NCBI RefSeq assembly: GCF_010726085.1
Contig: NZ_AP022560.1
Location: 372,001 to 436,000, forward strand
Direction of reading: 5' to 3'
DNA: 64,000 bases
Source: Mycolicibacterium moriokaense
GTDB lineage: Bacteria > Actinomycetota > Actinomycetes > Mycobacteriales > Mycobacteriaceae
Shown: one piece after another, positions 61,220-64,000 of the stretch
Numbering within the stretch: position 1 is the first letter of the stretch
How the letters are laid out: every line of letters begins with the position of its first letter
Notes under the pieces: model-generated
Databases searched by the model: none
What the model was told of the DNA's origin: nothing
Seen by the model: the letters and a program-made list of their open reading frames with translations, nothing else
Made by a program: the position numbers and the translations under genes

Positions 61220-63001
61220 ATGATCTCGCTCCCCCGCCTCTGTAGAGCGTTCGTCGTCGCGCTGATCGTCGCCGTGATCGGCGGAATGGGACTGGCGTCG
61301 CCCGCGGCCGCCCAGGTCGACCAGTGCGCGCCACCCGGCATCGGGAGCGCCAGCGCCCTGCCGACCAACCTGGCCAAGGCGGCGACCGGGCCCGGCGCCG
61401 ACAAGTACACGACGGCGACGGTCAAACCGCTCGACAGCATCGACATCAATGCGCTCGGGCTCATCACACCGGGGACGCTGACCGTCGGCACGCTGTCCGA
61501 CGCTCCGCCGAGCATCTGCATCAACACCGCGGGACAGTTCACCGGTTTCGACAACGAACTGCTGCGCGCGATTGCCGAGCGGCTCGGGCTGCGGATCAAC
61601 TTCGTCGGCACCGAGTTCTCGGGTCTGCTGGCGCAGGTGGCGTCGCGGCGCTTCGACGTCGGGTCGTCGTCGATCACCACCACCGACGCCCGTCGCAAAA
61701 CGGTCGGGTTCACCAACGGCTACGACTTCGGCTACTTCTCGCTCGTGGTCCCGACGGGATCCCCCATCAAAGGTTTCGGCGACCTCGCGCCCGGCCAGCG
61801 CATCGGCGTCGTCCAGGGCACCGTGCAGGAGTCGTATGTGATCGACACGCTGCATTTGCAACCGGTGAAGTTCCCCGACTACAACACCGTCTACGCCAGC
61901 CTCAAGACCCGCCAGATCGACGCATGGGTGGCGCCGTCGCAGCAGGCGTCGGGCACCGTACAGCCCGGCGATCCCGCGCAGATCATCGAAAACACCTTCA
62001 GCTTGGACAATTTCGTGGCGTGGGCGGTCGCGAAGGAGAACCAGCCGCTGATCGACGCGCTGAACTCCGGCCTCGACGCGATCATCGCCGACGGCACCTG
62101 GGCGCGGCTGTACACCGAGTGGGTGCCCCGCGCGTTGCCGCCGGGATGGAAACCGGGGTCGAAGGCCGCGCCGCTGCCGCAGCTGCCCGACTTCGACGCG
62201 ATCGCCGCCGAGCACCAGGGCGAGACGCCTGCCGCGGCCGCGCCCAAGTCGACGCTGTCGTATCTCAAGGACGCGTTCCTCAACTGGGATCTCTACAAGC
62301 AGGCGATCCCCGATCTACTCAAGACCGGCCTGCCAAACACGCTGCTGCTCACCGCCAGCGCGGCGGTGATCGGGTTGGTTCTCGGGATGGCGCTGGCGGT
62401 CGCGGGCATCTCGCGGCACCGGTGGCTGCGCTGGCCTGCGCGCGTCTACACCGACATCTTCCGCGGCCTTCCCGAAGTCGTGATCATCCTGCTGATCGGG
62501 CTCGGCATCGGTCCAGTCGTCGGCGGGCTGACAGGCAACAACCCCTACCCGCTCGGCATCGCGGCACTCGGGCTGATGGCGGCCGCCTACGTGGGCGAGA
62601 TCTTCCGGTCGGGCATCCAGAGCGTCGATCCAGGACAGCTGGAAGCCTCACGCGCACTCGGCTTTTCGTACACGACATCGATGCAGCTGGTGGTGGTACC
62701 GCAGGGTGTGCGGCGTGTGTTGCCCGCGTTGATGAACCAGTTCATCTCGCTGTTGAAGGCCTCGTCGCTGGTGTACTTCCTCGGGTTGGTGGCCAACCAA
62801 CGTGAGCTGTTCCAGGTCGGCCGTGACCTCAACGCACAGACCGGCAACCTGTCGCCGCTCGTCGCGGCGGGCTTGCTCTACCTCGTACTGACCGTGCCGC
62901 TGACGCATCTGGTCAACTACATCGACAACCGGCTGCGCCGCGGACGCCCACCGGGCCAGGAGGATCCGCTCGAGCTGTCGACTTCTCAGGAGATGATCTG
63001 A
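61220..63001 (+). CDS. Fused substrate-binding protein/permease of a polar amino acid ABC transporter
   Basis: The 593-residue protein begins with a signal peptide (cut after SPAAA near residue 33), followed by a type 3 solute-binding domain (residues about 80-300: TVGTLSDAPPSICI, GFDNELLRAIAERLGLRINFV, RRFDVGSSSITTTDARRKTVGFTNGYDF). It ends with a permease domain of the His/Glu/Gln/Arg family from about residue 360, including the EAA-like AYVGEIFRSGIQSVDPGQLEASRALGFS. Its TGA overlaps the ATPase start by one base. Function: uptake of an amino acid such as glutamine or glutamate. Confidence 0.9.
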   Translation: MISLPRLCRAFVVALIVAVIGGMGLASPAAAQVDQCAPPGIGSASALPTNLAKAATGPGADKYTTATVKPLDSIDINALGLITPGTLTVGTLSDAPPSICINTAGQFTGFDNELLRAIAERLGLRINFVGTEFSGLLAQVASRRFDVGSSSITTTDARRKTVGFTNGYDFGYFSLVVPTGSPIKGFGDLAPGQRIGVVQGTVQESYVIDTLHLQPVKFPDYNTVYASLKTRQIDAWVAPSQQASGTVQPGDPAQIIENTFSLDNFVAWAVAKENQPLIDALNSGLDAIIADGTWARLYTEWVPRALPPGWKPGSKAAPLPQLPDFDAIAAEHQGETPAAAAPKSTLSYLKDAFLNWDLYKQAIPDLLKTGLPNTLLLTASAAVIGLVLGMALAVAGISRHRWLRWPARVYTDIFRGLPEVVIILLIGLGIGPVVGGLTGNNPYPLGIAALGLMAAAYVGEIFRSGIQSVDPGQLEASRALGFSYTTSMQLVVVPQGVRRVLPALMNQFISLLKASSLVYFLGLVANQRELFQVGRDLNAQTGNLSPLVAAGLLYLVLTVPLTHLVNYIDNRLRRGRPPGQEDPLELSTSQEMI

Positions 63002-63741
63002 TGACCACCGCAGTCGAACCGGTCTCGTTGAGCGCCACGGGTATTCACCTGTCGTTCGGACCCAACTCGGTGTTGAACGGGGTGGATCTGGACGTGCCCG
63101 CGGGCACCACAGCGGCGGTGATCGGGCCGTCGGGGTCGGGGAAGTCGACGTTGTTGCGGACGCTGAACCGGTTGTACGAGCCCGACAGCGGCGACATTCT
63201 GCTCGACGGGCGCTCGGTGCTTGCCGACAATCCGGACAAGTTGCGGCAGCGCATCGGGATGGTGTTCCAACACTTCAACCTCTTCCCGCACCGCAGCGTG
63301 CTGGACAACGTGACGCTGGCGCCACGACGGCTCCGGCGGTTGGGTGCCGACGAGGCGCGCGAGCTCGGGTTGGCACAACTGGACCGGGTCGGGCTCCGGC
63401 ATAAGGCCGACGTGCGCCCGACGACGTTATCGGGTGGTCAGCAGCAGCGGGTGGCGATCGCGCGGGCCCTGGCGATGGCGCCGCAGGTGATGTTCTTCGA
63501 CGAGGCCACCTCCGCGCTGGACCCCGAACTCGTGAAAGGCATCCTCGCGCTGATCGCCGACCTCGGTGCCGACGGGATGACGATGGTCGTCGTCACCCAC
63601 GAAATGGGCTTCGCCCGGGAGACCGCCGACGCGGTCGTCTTCATGGATCACGGCAAGGTCGTCGAAACCGGAGCACCCGAGCAGATCTTCGAGGCGGCCG
63701 AGACCGACCGCTTGAAGCGTTTCCTTTCGCAAGTACTCTGA
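63001..63741 (+). CDS. Polar amino acid ABC transporter ATP-binding protein (GlnQ-like)
   Basis: The 246-residue ATPase has Walker A GPSGSGKST at residues about 41-49, the Q-loop VFQHFNLFPHRSVLDN, signature LSGGQQQRVAIARA, Walker B VMFFDEATSALDPE and the switch VVVTHEMGF. It powers the fused binding protein/permease encoded directly upstream, with a one-base overlap. The sequence pattern is that of glutamine/glutamate transporters. Confidence 0.93.
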   Translation: MTTAVEPVSLSATGIHLSFGPNSVLNGVDLDVPAGTTAAVIGPSGSGKSTLLRTLNRLYEPDSGDILLDGRSVLADNPDKLRQRIGMVFQHFNLFPHRSVLDNVTLAPRRLRRLGADEARELGLAQLDRVGLRHKADVRPTTLSGGQQQRVAIARALAMAPQVMFFDEATSALDPELVKGILALIADLGADGMTMVVVTHEMGFARETADAVVFMDHGKVVETGAPEQIFEAAETDRLKRFLSQVL

Positions 63742-63799
63742 AGGTTTACGAGCTCGTCACACAACTTGGCATGCTCAGACAGGTTAGACTGCCGAAATT

Positions 63800-64000
63800 A
63801 TGGTGGAGACCGAACCGCAGGTCGCTGAGCTGGCCGGAGAGCTGCAGCGTGTGCTCTCCCGGGTGTTCTCTGTGCTCCGCCGCAGCGACCCGAGCCGGGA
63901 CGCCGCCGCCGGCGATCTCACGCTCGCTCAGCTGTCGATTCTGCTGACCCTGCTGGAGCAGGGTCCGATCCGGATGACCGAACTGGCCGCCCACGAACGT
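63800..64000 (+). CDS. MarR family transcriptional regulator, N-terminal part (cut by window edge; Rv0042c position)
   Basis: From the ATG at 63800, 67 codons remain open to the window end (MVETEPQVAELAGELQRVL ... LTLAQLSILLTLLEQGPIRM). The segment is the dimerisation helix plus the start of the winged helix of a MarR protein. In M. tuberculosis Rv0042c, a MarR gene, follows the Rv0043c-Rv0045c block, so this is probably its counterpart. No strong RBS is seen; TAGACT lies 9 bases upstream. Confidence 0.75.
   Translation, partial: MVETEPQVAELAGELQRVLSRVFSVLRRSDPSRDAAAGDLTLAQLSILLTLLEQGPIRMTELAAHER

Overview
The window looks like a piece of the origin-proximal half of a fast-growing mycobacterial (Mycolicibacterium-type) chromosome. 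The evidence is high GC with many GTG starts, F420-type enzymes, a mycobacterial FAD-independent-type methylenetetrahydrofolate reductase, mce-free but ESX-1-bearing gene content, and a run of genes at 51.2-61.2 kb that follows the M. tuberculosis order Rv0051-Rv0050(ponA1)-Rv0049-Rv0048c-Rv0047c-Rv0046c(ino1)-Rv0045c-Rv0044c-Rv0043c, ending in a MarR gene in the place of Rv0042c. No tRNA, rRNA, insertion sequence, CRISPR array or replication origin was seen.

Layout. 0-7.3 kb (minus strand): an FAD oxidoreductase, a PPOX/F420 protein, a lipoprotein glutaminyl cyclase, HrpA helicase and MTHFR. 7.4-14.5 kb: SelO; then a minus-strand redox-flavoured set (NAD(P)-binding reductase, nitroreductase, AhpD-like protein, SigH-like ECF sigma factor); a TetR/MpaB-type oxygenase operon behind a near-perfect operator palindrome; and a membrane metallophosphoesterase. 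14.6-22.5 kb: a HelR-type RNA polymerase-recycling ATPase with a rifamycin-associated element (RAE) in its leader, a cupin, a NUDIX hydrolase, a MarR-MFS-methyltransferase operon and a divergent Bcr/CflA efflux pump/MarR pair with a clear operator. 22.6-28.4 kb: one tightly overlapped operon, P450 - NDMA-type alcohol dehydrogenase - 83-aa protein - aldehyde dehydrogenase - acyl-CoA ligase, which reads as a complete hydroxylate-to-acyl-CoA oxidation route. 28.5-32.9 kb: a divergent two-component system, a 3Fe-4S-type ferredoxin, and a GlcD/GlcE-like fused flavoprotein with a structured leader.

33.0-50.8 kb is a type VII secretion region of the ESX-1 class: espF-like, espG1, espH, eccA1, eccB1, eccCa1, eccCb1, PE35, PPE68, esxB, esxA, espI, eccD1 and a second EspC-family gene, all on the minus strand. 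The genes that normally close the locus (eccE1, mycP1, espB, espK, espL) and espE are not in the window. In their place, converging on the locus, is a two-gene module: a 751-aa protein with an N-terminal WXG100-like helical hairpin, and a lipoprotein that shares its C-terminal domain. ESX-1 here directly abuts the Rv0051-like glycosyltransferase, an arrangement unlike M. tuberculosis.

51.2-64 kb: glycosyltransferase, PonA1 and a zinc-ribbon-like protein in one overlapped operon; a DUF1707 protein; PadR and inositol-phosphate synthase; an esterase-like hydrolase; an F420 LLM protein; GntR; a fused substrate-binding/permease ABC transporter with its ATPase; and the start of a MarR gene cut by the window edge. 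Long inverted repeats at gene ends (32.9, 51.2 and 58.6 kb), two of them copies of the same element, are the most obvious non-coding structure.
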